Part shown: piece by piece, positions 1 to 8,915 of the stretch
Position numbering within the stretch: the first letter of the stretch is position 1
How the letters are laid out: every line of letters starts with the position of its first letter
From: Lachnospiraceae bacterium
GTDB lineage: Bacteria > Bacillota_A > Clostridia > Lachnospirales > Lachnospiraceae
Direction: 5' to 3'
Length of the DNA stretch: 64,000 nucleotides
Assembly: GCA_017522685.1 (NCBI GenBank)
Contig: JAFWYN010000029.1
Span: 65,446 to 129,445 of the forward strand
Translations under genes and position numbers: made by a program
Notes under the pieces: generated by a model
What the model saw: only the letters and a program-made list of their open reading frames with translations
What the model was told of the DNA's origin: nothing
The model's database searches: none

Positions 1-1358
1 AGGCCGGGAAAATGTTTAAGCTTCCCAATAATATTTGCGTGTGTGATGACTGTATGCACAAAACCATGGAGTCCGTCAGCCAGTTTGACTATCAGGGGAT
101 GCTAAATGATCCGGCTTTTAAGAAGGACATGGACCAGATTATGAAGGGAGGATTTCCCAACATCCGTTTTGTAAATATGTCTGATTTGCAGGGCAGCGGA
201 GGGATTCCTAATAAGCAGAAGCTGAAGAAGAAAAAGAAAGCGGAAGATGCCAAGCCGGTACTGAATATCAAGAATATTCCGGCACCCCATAAGATTAAAG
301 CCAGTCTGGATGAATATGTAGTAGGTCAGGAGCATGCGAAAAAGGTAATTTCTGTAGCGGTTTACAATCATTACAAGCGTGTGGCTACCGGTACCATGGA
401 TGAAATTGAAATTGAAAAGTCCAATATGCTGATGATAGGTCCTACCGGTAGTGGTAAAACCTATTTGGTAAAGACTCTTGCCAGATTGTTGGACGTGCCC
501 TTGGCTATTGCGGATGCCACTTCCTTGACGGAGGCCGGATATATCGGTGATGATATTGAAAGCGTGGTATCCAAGCTTTTGGCTGCTGCAGATAATGATG
601 TGGAGAAAGCGGAGAGTGGTATTATTTTTATTGACGAAATCGATAAAATTGCCAAGAAGAAGAATACCAATTCCAGAGATGTAAGCGGGGAAAGCGTACA
701 GCAGGGAATGCTGAAGCTTCTGGAAGGTGCTGAGGTGGAAGTGCCTGTAGGTGCCAACAGTAAGAATGCCATGGTTCCTTTAGCAACCGTAAATACCAAG
801 AATATTTTATTTATTTGCGGCGGTGCCTTCCCGGATTTGGAAGACATTATCAAGGAAAGATTAACCAAGACTGCTTCCATAGGCTTCAACGCCATGCTGA
901 AGGATGCTTTTGATAAGGAGAAAAACATCCTTTCCAAGGTAACCGTAGAGGATTTGAGAAAATTTGGTATGATTCCGGAATTTTTGGGCCGATTGCCTAT
1001 TATCTATACTTTAGAGGGGCTTACCAAGGAGATGATGGTGAAAATCCTTAAGGAGCCTAAGAATGCCATCTTAAAGCAGTATCAGAAGCTGTTGGAGCTG
1101 GATGAAGTAAAGCTGGAGTTTAATGATGAAGCATTGGAAGCTATTGCGGAAAAGGCTATGGAAAAGGATACCGGTGCCAGAGCGTTGCGTTCTATCATAG
1201 AGGAATTTATGCTGGATATCATGTATGAGATTCCCAAGGACGATAATATCGGTAGTGTCACCATTACCAGAGAATATATCATGGGAACCGGAGGACCGGT
1301 TGTGGATATACGAAGCAATCAAAATGCTTCCAAGAAAGAAGAGGAAACAAAAGAGTAA
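1..1358 (+). CDS. clpX: ClpX, ATPase subunit of the ClpXP protease (5' end outside window)
   Basis: AAA+ unfoldase that feeds tagged substrates to ClpP in the cytoplasm. The open frame continues to the left edge: the codons before the first ATG at 12 read A-G-K and lead into the second half of a ClpX zinc finger (CVCDDC at residues 9-14 of the ATG-started frame), so the first Cys pair and true start lie upstream of the window. Seen: Walker A GPTGSGKT, pore loop GYIG, Walker B IIFIDEIDK, the IGF loop used to dock ClpP (in TASIGFNA), a sensor/arginine-finger stretch PEFLGRLP and the GARALRS sensor-2 region. About 450 residues are visible, so only a short N-terminal piece is missing. The C-terminus ends in a charged, Lys/Glu-rich tail. 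A hairpin follows the stop. Identity is secure. Confidence 0.96.
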   Translation, partial: AGKMFKLPNNICVCDDCMHKTMESVSQFDYQGMLNDPAFKKDMDQIMKGGFPNIRFVNMSDLQGSGGIPNKQKLKKKKKAEDAKPVLNIKNIPAPHKIKASLDEYVVGQEHAKKVISVAVYNHYKRVATGTMDEIEIEKSNMLMIGPTGSGKTYLVKTLARLLDVPLAIADATSLTEAGYIGDDIESVVSKLLAAADNDVEKAESGIIFIDEIDKIAKKKNTNSRDVSGESVQQGMLKLLEGAEVEVPVGANSKNAMVPLATVNTKNILFICGGAFPDLEDIIKERLTKTASIGFNAMLKDAFDKEKNILSKVTVEDLRKFGMIPEFLGRLPIIYTLEGLTKEMMVKILKEPKNAILKQYQKLLELDEVKLEFNDEALEAIAEKAMEKDTGARALRSIIEEFMLDIMYEIPKDDNIGSVTITREYIMGTGGPVVDIRSNQNASKKEEETKE

Positions 1359-1366
1359 CAGAAGAC

Positions 1367-1401
1367 GGCAGAGGATGATGAATTATAAATCATTCTCTGC
1401 C
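1367..1401 (+). terminator. Hairpin after clpX
   Basis: Arms 1367-1379 and 1389-1401 form a 13-bp stem with one G:U pair around a 9-nt loop, 9 nt after the clpX stop. The run behind it is only moderately T-rich (ATTTATGTGTT), so termination may be leaky. Confidence 0.6.
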
Positions 1402-1421
1402 ATTTATGTGTTCATAAATAC

Positions 1422-1450
1422 TTGACAAAAAAAGGAAAACGATATATATT
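1422..1450 (+). promoter_or_regulatory. Sigma-A promoter of the metal-efflux pair
   Basis: TTGACA at 1422-1427, a 17-nt spacer and TATATT at 1445-1450. It serves the small HMA protein and the P-type ATPase. Confidence 0.75.
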
Positions 1451-1477
1451 TATATATGAACAAAGGAACATATATAA
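1450..1477. promoter_or_regulatory. Palindromic operator candidate for a metal-responsive repressor
   Basis: Perfect inverted repeat TTATATATG (1450-1458) / CATATATAA (1469-1477), 10-nt centre, directly behind the -10 box where a repressor would block initiation. ArsR/SmtB- or CsoR-type control is plausible from the downstream genes, but no such regulator gene is in the window. Confidence 0.5.
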
Positions 1478-1505
1478 AACCGATATAATATAGGAGGATG
1501 ATAGA

Positions 1506-1721
1506 ATGAAAAAATACGGAATCGAAGTGGATTGTGCCAACTGTGCTTTAAAGATGGAAGAAGCAGCCAATAAGGTGCCCGGTGTGGCAAAGGCAACTGT
1601 CAGCTTTATGACTCAGAAGATGAAGGTGGAATTTGAGGAAGGCGCAGATGAGACTTCAGTAATGCAGGAGGTTTTGAAGGCTTGCAAGAAGGTGGAAGCT
1701 GATTGTGAGATTTTCTTGTAG
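1506..1721 (+). CDS. Small heavy-metal-associated (HMA) protein
   Basis: A 71-residue cytosolic protein made of a single HMA ferredoxin-like fold. The metal site is DCANC near residue 9; an acidic residue just before CxxC is typical of HMA domains of Zn/Cd/Pb ATPases rather than copper chaperones. The ribosome site AGGAGG lies 8 nt before the ATG. It is co-transcribed with the ATPase 27 nt downstream, which lacks its own N-terminal HMA domain, so this protein probably acts as the detached metal-binding domain or donor. Metal identity (Zn, Cd or Pb) is inferred from the partner. Confidence 0.85.
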   Translation: MKKYGIEVDCANCALKMEEAANKVPGVAKATVSFMTQKMKVEFEEGADETSVMQEVLKACKKVEADCEIFL

Positions 1722-1748
1722 TACAGGTGCTGTTAAGAGGATAAAAGG

Positions 1749-3638
1749 ATGAATATGACAACGAAACAGAAAAAAGTGTTTTGGAGGATTTTACTTACCA
1801 TACCGGTGTTGTTAATAGTATGCCTATTGCCTTTGGAAGGTTGGCTAAAAGGAATGCTTTATCTGATTCCTTATCTTCTGATAGGGTACGATATCCTAAA
1901 GAAGGCGGTAAGGGGAATTTGGAATCGGGAGATTTTTGATGAAAATTTTCTGATGGCGGTGGCCACGGTAGGTGCACTTTTATTGGGCGAGTATTTGGAA
2001 GCAGCGGCAGTTATGCTTTTTTATCAGATAGGGGAACTGTTTCAGAGTGTGGCCGTTGGGAAAAGCCGGAAGAATATTGCGGACCTGATGGATATCTGTC
2101 CCGATTATGCCAATGTAGAAACAAAAGAAGGTCAATGGGAGGAAACAGACCCGGATGAAGTGGCTGTGGGAAGCCTGGTTTTGGTAAAACCGGGAGAAAA
2201 AATACCTTTGGATGGAACGATAGTAGAGGGTGTATCCTGCTTAAATACAGCGGCCCTAACCGGTGAAAGTGTACCCAGGGATGTGAAAGCGGGGGATGAT
2301 GTGGTCAGTGGCTGTATTAATCTTTCCGGTGTATTGAAGATCAGGACAACGAAAGAATTTGAGGATTCTACCGTTTCAAAAATCTTGGAACTGGTGGAGA
2401 ATTCCTCCATGCATAAAGCAAAATCGGAACAATTTATTACGAAATTTGCACATTACTATACACCGGCTGTTTGTTACAGTGCATTAGCCTTGGCACTTTT
2501 GCCGCCTTTAATTCGGATGCTGGCGATGGGAACGGAAGCGCAGTGGAGCGTATGGGCAATCCGGGCACTTACCTTTTTGGTAATCAGCTGTCCCTGTGCC
2601 TTGGTGATTTCCATACCTTTGAGCTTTTTTGGAGGTATCGGGGGAGCATCGGCGAAAGGGATATTGATCAAAGGTGCCAATTATCTGGAAGCATTGGCTA
2701 AAGCGGAATGTGTGGTATTTGATAAAACAGGAACCCTGACAAAGGGAGTATTTGAAGTGACAGAGGTGCATGCGCAGGAAGGTTTTTCAGAAGAGGAACT
2801 GTGCAGGCTGGCAGCACACGCAGAAAGTTTTTCCAACCATCCTATCAGCAAGAGTCTGGTAGCATATTATGAAAAACGAAGCGGTAAGGCTGTAGTACAG
2901 GAAAGAGTCTCAGAGGTAGAAGAACTGAGTGGATACGGAATCCGTGCCAAGGTGGACGAGACATCATTATGGGTCGGTAATAAAAGGCTTATGGAGCAGC
3001 AGGGCATAACAGTGAAGTCCATGGGAGAAGCAGCAGCTGTTTATGATGCAGTTCAGGGCAAATATGCAGGATGCATGGTGCTTGAGGACAGGGAAAAGCC
3101 ACAATCTTCAGAAGCCATGAAAAGATTAAAAGAAACAGGTATCCGTAAGCTGGTAATGCTGACAGGGGATGTGAAAACGGTTGCAGACAAGGTTGCGGCA
3201 AGACTGGGTATGGATGAGGTGAAAAGCGAACTACTGCCGGAGCAGAAGGTAAGTCAGGTGGAAGAACTGCTGGAAGAAAAAACACCGGGACATACTTTGG
3301 TGTTTGTGGGCGACGGAATCAATGACGCTCCCGTATTAACACGGTCGGATGTGGGCATAGCCATGGGAGCCCTGGGGGCGGATGCTGCCATAGAAGCGGC
3401 AGATATTGTATTGATGGATGACAATCCGCTTAAGGTAGCGGAAGCCATGCGTATTAGTAGAAAGTGCCTTAGAATCGTATATGAGAATATTGTTTTGGCC
3501 ATTGGTGTAAAGGGAATCTGCCTTGTGTTGGGCGCTTTGGGAATCGCCAACATGTGGCTTGCCATATTTGCGGATGTGGGGGTAATGGTTCTTGCAGTAC
3601 TGAACGCTATACGATGTTTGGAATTCAATAAAAAGTAA
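1749..3638 (+). CDS. Heavy-metal P-type ATPase, Zn/Cd/Pb exporter type (ZntA/CadA-like)
   Basis: A 629-residue P1B ATPase that pumps soft divalent metals out of the cell. Seen in order: N-terminal membrane helices, actuator motif TGES (about residue 171), transmembrane metal motif CPC (about 281-283), phosphorylation motif DKTGTLT (Asp about 324), HP motif (about 364), hinge GDGIND (about 521), and a last helix pair with Lys in GVKGI and Asp in FADVG. Those last two residues are the signature of the Zn/Cd/Pb subgroup and argue against copper. There is no N-terminal HMA domain, so the chain is shorter than most relatives; that domain is encoded by the gene just upstream. A U-tailed hairpin ends the transcript. 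Confidence 0.93.
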   Translation: MNMTTKQKKVFWRILLTIPVLLIVCLLPLEGWLKGMLYLIPYLLIGYDILKKAVRGIWNREIFDENFLMAVATVGALLLGEYLEAAAVMLFYQIGELFQSVAVGKSRKNIADLMDICPDYANVETKEGQWEETDPDEVAVGSLVLVKPGEKIPLDGTIVEGVSCLNTAALTGESVPRDVKAGDDVVSGCINLSGVLKIRTTKEFEDSTVSKILELVENSSMHKAKSEQFITKFAHYYTPAVCYSALALALLPPLIRMLAMGTEAQWSVWAIRALTFLVISCPCALVISIPLSFFGGIGGASAKGILIKGANYLEALAKAECVVFDKTGTLTKGVFEVTEVHAQEGFSEEELCRLAAHAESFSNHPISKSLVAYYEKRSGKAVVQERVSEVEELSGYGIRAKVDETSLWVGNKRLMEQQGITVKSMGEAAAVYDAVQGKYAGCMVLEDREKPQSSEAMKRLKETGIRKLVMLTGDVKTVADKVAARLGMDEVKSELLPEQKVSQVEELLEEKTPGHTLVFVGDGINDAPVLTRSDVGIAMGALGADAAIEAADIVLMDDNPLKVAEAMRISRKCLRIVYENIVLAIGVKGICLVLGALGIANMWLAIFADVGVMVLAVLNAIRCLEFNKK

Positions 3639-3645
3639 AGGTCAT

Positions 3646-3685
3646 AAGTCCCTTCTGTCAGCATAAGATAGTAGGGACTTTTATT
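3646..3685 (+). terminator. Rho-independent terminator after the P-type ATPase
   Basis: AAGTCCCT (3646-3653) pairs with AGGGACTT (3673-3680); the inner CTGTC/GATAG can extend the stem. TTATTTT follows. It lies directly before the S8 peptidase gene and makes a TTG start at 3686 unlikely for that gene. Confidence 0.8.
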
Positions 3686-3700
3686 TTGGCAGAGGCTTTT

Positions 3701-5449
3701 ATGGATGTTTTAAGATGCAAGGAAAGGATTCTGTCTGATGACTATGCGGACGGTGTCATTGATTTTCCCATAGAGCGATTGATTCGAGAGGGGGATGATG
3801 TGTGCTATATTCCCTTGGATGAACGATTTTCTGTGGCGTATCTAAACCGGAATATGGCACCGGATTTGGAAGAAAGTGCTTTTCAGTATCAGTATGTACC
3901 TAAGTTGTACGGTCTTATGCAAACCGAGGGTGAAGACGGCGCAGGCCAGCAGATTTTTGATCCTTCGGCACTGGTTAGCAGCGGAATAAAGCAGCTTCAG
4001 GGACCACCGCTTAATTTGCGGGGGCAAGGGGTTATATTAGCATTTATTGATACCGGGATAGAATATACGAACCCTGCCTTTCAGAATGAATATGGTGAAA
4101 GCAGGATTCTGGCTATTTGGGATCAGACAGATCAAAGCGGCAATCCGCCGGAAGGATTTTATTTTGGTTCGGAATACACAAAAGAAGATATCAATGAGGC
4201 TTTGAGAAGTGATAGACCGCGGGAGGTGGTGGCGGTATCGGATGTACTGCGTCACGGAACCATTATGGCAGGAATTGCGGCAGGGAGCAGTGTGGACGGG
4301 GGAAGCACTTATCAGGGTGCGGCTCCGGAAGCTGAGATTGTGGTTGTTAAGTTAAAGGAAGCAAAGCCTTATTTGAGAGAATATTATTTTATCCCCGGGG
4401 GGACGCCGGCTTATGAGGAAACGGACATTATGCTTGGAATTGCTTATGCCAATCGATTTGCAGAAGAGTTTCGAAGGCCTGTGGTGATTTGTTTAGGGGT
4501 GGGAACCAATATGGGGGACCATGCGGGGAATTCTGTTCTGGGCAGATATATGGACAGAGTAGCATTGCTGCGGAGTAGGGCACTTTTGGTATGTGGAGGC
4601 AACGAAGGGATTGCAGGTCATCACTTTGCCGGACAGTTGGGGGCGCAAGCTGTAAACGGAAACAGCCGGGATGTGGAAATCCGTGTGGGAGAAAGAGAGA
4701 GAGGTTTTTTGCTGGAGTTTTGGGGAAATGCCACAGATACCTATAATATAGGACTGCGTTCTCCGGGAGGGGAGACCATACCCGGTATCCGACTGGGAGT
4801 GGATCAAAAGAATACATACAGATTTGTGTTTGAAGATACGGAGGTTGCCATACAGAGCACTTTAGTGGAAAGCGGTTCGGGATCACAGTTTATTCTGTTT
4901 CGTTTCACGGCACCAACTCCCGGGATTTGGACTATACAGGTTAGGGCAGAGGGGGAGATTTATAACGGAAGGTTTCACATGTGGCTGCCAATTCATCAGT
5001 TTTTAAGCAGTGAGACGATTTTTTTGGAAGCCAGTCCGGATACCACATTGACAGAGCCGGCTAACGGGGAAGAAATAATGAGTATCACTACCTATAATCA
5101 CGTGAATAACAGCTTTTTCCTGGAATCGGGAAGAGGATACACAAGGGAGGATAAGATAAAGCCTGAGCTGGCGGCACCGGGAGTGAATGTTCCCACCTTA
5201 TACGGGAACCGAACCGGCAGCAGTCTGGCAGTGGCTATGGCAGCAGGCGGCGTGGCACAGTTCATGCAATGGGCAGTGGTGGAAGGAAACAGTCCGCTGG
5301 CGGATACCAGAGAAGTGCGGAACTATTTTATCAAAGGTGCAAGGCGTATGAATGCATTGGATTACCCCAATCGGGAGTGGGGATACGGTGTCTTGGATGT
5401 ATATGGAGTCTTTCTGGAACTGAGCGGAAATCGAAGGGTAAACTTATAG
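3701..5449 (+). CDS. Subtilisin-like S8 family peptidase (Csp-like)
   Basis: A 582-residue serine peptidase without a recognisable signal peptide. The triad is intact: Asp117 in AFIDTGIEY, His185 in RHGTIMAG and Ser508 in GSSLAVAMAAG. About 240 residues are inserted between His and Ser, as in clostridial Csp-type subtilases, which contain a jelly-roll insert. Csp proteins process germination enzymes in spore formers, so a spore-linked role is possible, but S8 proteins of this shape also occur as orphans in Lachnospiraceae and nothing nearby supports germination. I chose ATG 3701 because AGAGG sits 5 nt before it; the frame is open to TTG 3686, which has only the preceding terminator upstream. 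The gene stands alone. Confidence 0.85.
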   Translation: MDVLRCKERILSDDYADGVIDFPIERLIREGDDVCYIPLDERFSVAYLNRNMAPDLEESAFQYQYVPKLYGLMQTEGEDGAGQQIFDPSALVSSGIKQLQGPPLNLRGQGVILAFIDTGIEYTNPAFQNEYGESRILAIWDQTDQSGNPPEGFYFGSEYTKEDINEALRSDRPREVVAVSDVLRHGTIMAGIAAGSSVDGGSTYQGAAPEAEIVVVKLKEAKPYLREYYFIPGGTPAYEETDIMLGIAYANRFAEEFRRPVVICLGVGTNMGDHAGNSVLGRYMDRVALLRSRALLVCGGNEGIAGHHFAGQLGAQAVNGNSRDVEIRVGERERGFLLEFWGNATDTYNIGLRSPGGETIPGIRLGVDQKNTYRFVFEDTEVAIQSTLVESGSGSQFILFRFTAPTPGIWTIQVRAEGEIYNGRFHMWLPIHQFLSSETIFLEASPDTTLTEPANGEEIMSITTYNHVNNSFFLESGRGYTREDKIKPELAAPGVNVPTLYGNRTGSSLAVAMAAGGVAQFMQWAVVEGNSPLADTREVRNYFIKGARRMNALDYPNREWGYGVLDVYGVFLELSGNRRVNL

Positions 5450-5462
5450 TTATAATTTAGCC

Positions 5463-5491
5463 TTGGCAAAATAGGAAATTAGTGCTAGTAT
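5463..5491 (+). promoter_or_regulatory. Promoter of the LacI-family gene
   Basis: TTGGCA (5463-5468), 17-nt spacer, TAGTAT (5486-5491). Starts would fall near 5498. Confidence 0.65.
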
Positions 5492-5502
5492 TATATATAT
5501 GT

Positions 5503-5517
5503 GTAAAAAGTTTTTAC
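5503..5517. promoter_or_regulatory. Palindromic operator candidate, probably autoregulatory
   Basis: GTAAAAA-G-TTTTTAC is a perfect 15-bp palindrome just after the expected transcription start and before the LacI-family gene. Position and symmetry suit autorepression by that protein; this is inference. Confidence 0.5.
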
Positions 5518-5552
5518 TTAGTGTAAATAGGGATTAAAGGAGAGGAAGAAAA

Positions 5553-6578
5553 GTGGCTTCAATTAAAGAGGTAGCTAAGCATGCCGGGGTAGCGATTTCC
5601 ACCGTATCCAAAGTGTTGAATAATTATCCTAATGTGAGCGATGAGACCAAAGAAAAAGTTAAGGCCGCCATTGAAGAACTGGGATATGTACCCAATGCTG
5701 TGGCTGCTGCATTATCTTCTAAAAAATCAGGAAGAATTGCAATTATATTACGACTGTATAACAGTACGCAGCCTGTTGATGAAGTAAATATGCAGTATCT
5801 TTATGGTACCTTGAATTGTGCAAGTGAATTGGGACTGGATGTAGTGACCTTGTTTTTCTCCAGCCTTGAGAATAAGACCATGGATGAAATGGTGAATTAT
5901 CTGAAGTCTCAGTCCATAAGCGGTTTTATCATTTGCGGTATGGGTTATGATGAAGAGCCGTTTCAGGAGCTGGTTGCCAGCCAGCAGTTTAAGGTGGTTT
6001 CCATTGATTCTTCCGTACTCAATGCCAGCACATCCTACGTGACGATTGACCAATATAAGGCACAGTATGAGGTGGCCCAAAAGACCATGGAGATGGATCA
6101 GGGACCTCATAAGAAGCTTCTTTATATATCGGGTATGCCGGAAAGCTATGTGGCAGCTGCCAGAATGGAGGCCATAAAGCAATTTGCAAAAGATTTTGAT
6201 ATGGAGCTAACCATGAGAAATGGTGATTTTGTGGAGAAGGTAGCCAGAGAGATTACCTTAAAGGAAGGTGCCGATCATGATATGATAGTATGTGCTTCGG
6301 ATCTGATGGCCATTGGTGCCATGAGAGCACTGATAGACATGGATATATTCCGTCCGGTATGCGGGTTTGACGGTATTTCCCTGATGGGCTATGTGGGACA
6401 GCAAATGAATACTGTAAAGCAGGATTTCAGAAAGATTGCACAAACTGCCGTGCAGGAGTTAAAACTTCTTTTAGACGGAGGAGAAGGACGTGCGGTTCTG
6501 CTGGATTATGAATTGGTACGTTTAGAGTATTCTGATGTAATCCGCTATTCCAATAGAGATGGTATGATAAAGAAATAA
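5553..6578 (+). CDS. LacI-family transcriptional regulator
   Basis: A 341-residue repressor: N-terminal LacI helix-turn-helix and hinge (residues 3-50, IKEVAKHAGVAISTVSKVLNN followed by ELGYVPN), then a periplasmic-binding-protein-like sensor domain. The start is GTG at 5553, preceded by AAAGGAGAGG; the next Met would cut away the DNA-binding helix. The ligand is unknown. It is monocistronic, with its own promoter, a palindrome at 5503-5517 and a strong terminator. It is the only LacI-type protein in the window, so it is a candidate binder of the AAAACGTTTT-like palindromes in the xylan locus, but about 10 kb separates it from the first of those genes and the link is a guess. Confidence 0.9.
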   Translation: MASIKEVAKHAGVAISTVSKVLNNYPNVSDETKEKVKAAIEELGYVPNAVAAALSSKKSGRIAIILRLYNSTQPVDEVNMQYLYGTLNCASELGLDVVTLFFSSLENKTMDEMVNYLKSQSISGFIICGMGYDEEPFQELVASQQFKVVSIDSSVLNASTSYVTIDQYKAQYEVAQKTMEMDQGPHKKLLYISGMPESYVAAARMEAIKQFAKDFDMELTMRNGDFVEKVAREITLKEGADHDMIVCASDLMAIGAMRALIDMDIFRPVCGFDGISLMGYVGQQMNTVKQDFRKIAQTAVQELKLLLDGGEGRAVLLDYELVRLEYSDVIRYSNRDGMIKK

Positions 6579-6582
6579 TACG

Positions 6583-6618
6583 AACGGACACTTCAGAGGA
6601 AGTGTCCGTTTTCGGTTT
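6583..6618. terminator. Terminator between convergent LacI and HelD genes
   Basis: Perfect 12-bp stem AACGGACACTTC (6583-6594) / GAAGTGTCCGTT (6599-6610) with an AGAG loop, then TTCGGTTT. It lies between convergent stops and may serve both directions; the U-rich side favours the + strand. Confidence 0.9.
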
Positions 6619-8662
6619 AGTTATTTAAGATATGGAGTTCATGAAGGGCTCTGGTACAGGCTACATAGAGAAGTTTGGCTGTTTCGGGACGTTCCAGACC
6701 GTGCTTCATATCCGGATTCCAAAGGATCACCGAATCGAATTCCAGCCCTTTTACCAGACGTATGGGCAGGACCATGGTTCCCTGAGAGAAGTTATTGAGT
6801 TGACCATCCGCAAGAGGGATATAGTCAGATAATAATTCACGGGTCCGTCGTGCCTCTTCTTCCGTATTACAGATGATGGCTGTGGTAGTATAGCCTTTTT
6901 GGTGTATTTCATCCATTAATTGGGAAACGTATTCTGCCATTTCCATATCGCTCCAGAATTGTCTTTCATTGACCGGCACGCCGTGACGAATGACAGGAGT
7001 GATTTTGTATCGGCCAAAGGAAGCCTTTTCCAATATTTTGCCGGCATACTCTGAGATTTCTATGGTATTACGATAGCTCTTTTGCAGTAGCATAAAGCAG
7101 TCTTTTTCAGAGGTGAGAAAGAGTTTCTGCAATTCATACCAGTCGTTCAATCCTGTATGATAGTTTATATTCTGTGACACATCTCCCATAATCGTAAAGT
7201 AGGTGGCGGGCAGCAGCTTGCGTAATACATAATAAGCACCCATGCCGAAGTCCTGTGCTTCATCCATGAAGAGAAGGCCGAATTCCTGATTGGGTTCCTT
7301 TTGGGTGACGCGGTAATGAATCAGTGCCAGGGCGGCAATGTCGTACAAGTCGTATTCTTTACAGGCAAGATGGCTTAAGTGGGTCTGCAGGTTTGCAGAA
7401 TCCTCAGGGGTACAAGGGTGCTCCTGCATCCATTGGGTGAGGAAATCCAGATAGAAGTCATAGATGGATGCTTTCGGGCGCATGTTTTTATAATGTCCTG
7501 CATGTTCCTTCAGTTTCGCCTGTATCAGTTCTTTTTCCATGCCGCTCATCAGGAACTTGATACGTGTTTTCACCCGGTCATCCAGCATCCCTAAAAGGGT
7601 ATAAATGCTGGTGGTAGGTGTTTCCCGGAATAGGGTTTCATTGTTGGAGGCGGAAAGGATGGTGCCTAATTGACTGTCTGTATAAGCACCGGTATCAACG
7701 TATTCTTCCCTTTTGTTTAACAGATATAAGTCCAGCTCCTGCATGAAGGTCAGGGTGCAACGTAAGGGGGCCGTTTGATCAGGATCAACAACCCGGTTCT
7801 TTTTCTGCCAGTCCTTTTCGCAAAGGCGGATGAACAACTGGTCCATACGTAAATTCTTAATATTGGGTACATCCAGCTCCGGCAGGCCGCTGGTGATATA
7901 GTTCAGTAATAAATCATTGCTGCCTACAATACAGTATTCATTGGATTCAAAGCGATGCTTGTAATTGTAAAGCAGGTAAGAGATGCGGTGCATGGCCACG
8001 GTGGTCTTGCCGCTTCCGGCTACTCCTTGTACGATAATGTTGGCAAAGGGAGATTTGCGGATGATTTCGTTCTGCTCCTTTTGGATGGTGGATATAATTT
8101 CACCCAACACAGCGTCCTTGTTACGGGAGAGGTATTGCACTAAAAGAGCATCATTGGAGGCTACATCTGAGTCATAATAGCCCTTTAATGTGCCGTCAGC
8201 CACATCATAGGTACGCTTCAGATGAAGGCGGATGGGGATGGGCTTTTCATCAGCCAGGCCATATTCTCCGTCGCCCAATTCGTTTTCATAATAAACGGTG
8301 GAAATGGGTGCTCTCCAGTCTGCAATCAATACATCGGTGCGGTTTTTAAAGATACCGTTTTTTCCGATGTAGATCTGCTCTTCCTGATCCAGATTACAGT
8401 CGGTGTAATCAATCCGCCCGAAATAGGGCTTTTGAAAAGCGGCTCGGTTTTTGCTGAGAGATTGTGAAGCATGTTCCTCTAAGCTGGTTGCAGTCATCAA
8501 TTGGTTGTAAAGCTCTACGTCGCCGCTGTTAATGGATTTGTACAGCTCCTGAACCTGTGCATGGTATTTGTCATACTCGGCTTCATAGCGGAGCAGATTA
8601 TGCCGGATAATACTCTGGCAATAATCAAAATGTTGCATTTCCTGATTCCAATCTTTTTGCAT
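6617..8662 (-). CDS. helD: HelD-like superfamily 1 helicase (RNA polymerase recycling)
   Basis: A 681-residue UvrD/Rep-type ATPase of the HelD family, which in Gram-positives frees stalled RNA polymerase from DNA or stored complexes. Seen: long N-terminal coiled-coil (the arm that enters RNAP channels), Walker A VAGSGKTTVAMHR, motif II MDEAQD, motif III GDVSQN, motif V KGLEFDSVIL and motif VI YVACTRALHEL. The start was set at 8662 (protein MQKDWNQ) because GGAGG lies 6 nt upstream; the frame extends 32 codons further back without a ribosome site. A generic UvrD-like repair helicase is the alternative, but length, domain order and the split DEAQD region fit HelD better. Confidence 0.85.
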   Translation of the reverse strand: MQKDWNQEMQHFDYCQSIIRHNLLRYEAEYDKYHAQVQELYKSINSGDVELYNQLMTATSLEEHASQSLSKNRAAFQKPYFGRIDYTDCNLDQEEQIYIGKNGIFKNRTDVLIADWRAPISTVYYENELGDGEYGLADEKPIPIRLHLKRTYDVADGTLKGYYDSDVASNDALLVQYLSRNKDAVLGEIISTIQKEQNEIIRKSPFANIIVQGVAGSGKTTVAMHRISYLLYNYKHRFESNEYCIVGSNDLLLNYITSGLPELDVPNIKNLRMDQLFIRLCEKDWQKKNRVVDPDQTAPLRCTLTFMQELDLYLLNKREEYVDTGAYTDSQLGTILSASNNETLFRETPTTSIYTLLGMLDDRVKTRIKFLMSGMEKELIQAKLKEHAGHYKNMRPKASIYDFYLDFLTQWMQEHPCTPEDSANLQTHLSHLACKEYDLYDIAALALIHYRVTQKEPNQEFGLLFMDEAQDFGMGAYYVLRKLLPATYFTIMGDVSQNINYHTGLNDWYELQKLFLTSEKDCFMLLQKSYRNTIEISEYAGKILEKASFGRYKITPVIRHGVPVNERQFWSDMEMAEYVSQLMDEIHQKGYTTTAIICNTEEEARRTRELLSDYIPLADGQLNNFSQGTMVLPIRLVKGLEFDSVILWNPDMKHGLERPETAKLLYVACTRALHELHILNN

Positions 8663-8790
8663 GGAAAACCTCCTTGTAGGAAAGATGAATGGTTTACACG
8701 TGAGATGCTGAAAATAATTATATCTTAAAATAAAATAAATACTAGACTTTAATTTCATAATGTGGTATGATGCTTAATGTAAGTTCGCCT

Positions 8791-8822
8791 AAAAAAGCTG
8801 TCGGTTCACCGATGGCTTTTTT
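8791..8822. terminator. Bidirectional-looking hairpin with A and T flanks
   Basis: AAAAAAGCTGTCGGT (8791-8805) pairs with ACCGATGGCTTTTTT (8808-8822) through 13 canonical and 2 G:U pairs. It has the form of an intrinsic terminator on both strands, but no + strand gene lies just upstream. It insulates the NAD operon promoter from the divergent helD gene. Confidence 0.7.
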
Positions 8823-8871
8823 GCGTTATTGCGAACAAAACTAAATTGAAAAATAATTTATTAAAAACCTC

Positions 8872-8900
8872 TTGACATATTATCAAAATGATAATATGAT
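8872..8900 (+). promoter_or_regulatory. Promoter of the NAD salvage operon
   Basis: TTGACA (8872-8877), exact 17-nt spacer and TATGAT (8895-8900). The spacer is almost entirely filled by the first of two identical palindromes. Confidence 0.85.
8878..8896. promoter_or_regulatory. Candidate NrtR operator 1
   Basis: TATTATCAAAATGATAATA, a perfect palindrome (8-3-8) between -35 and -10; the symmetry extends outward to 8876-8898. An identical 19-mer lies 38 bp downstream. NrtR is encoded by the last gene of the operon and is known in other bacteria to repress NAD salvage genes from such dyads; this site is inferred. Confidence 0.75.
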
Positions 8901-8915
8901 AATACCGAAAAGAGA

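Noticed and set aside
3686..3700. TTG start of the S8 peptidase
   Set aside because: It lies in the T-tract of the preceding terminator; ATG 3701 has AGAGG before it.
8663..8758. 32 extra N-terminal codons of the HelD frame
   Set aside because: Hydrophobic, atypical for HelD and without a ribosome site, whereas ATG 8662 has GGAGG at 6 nt.
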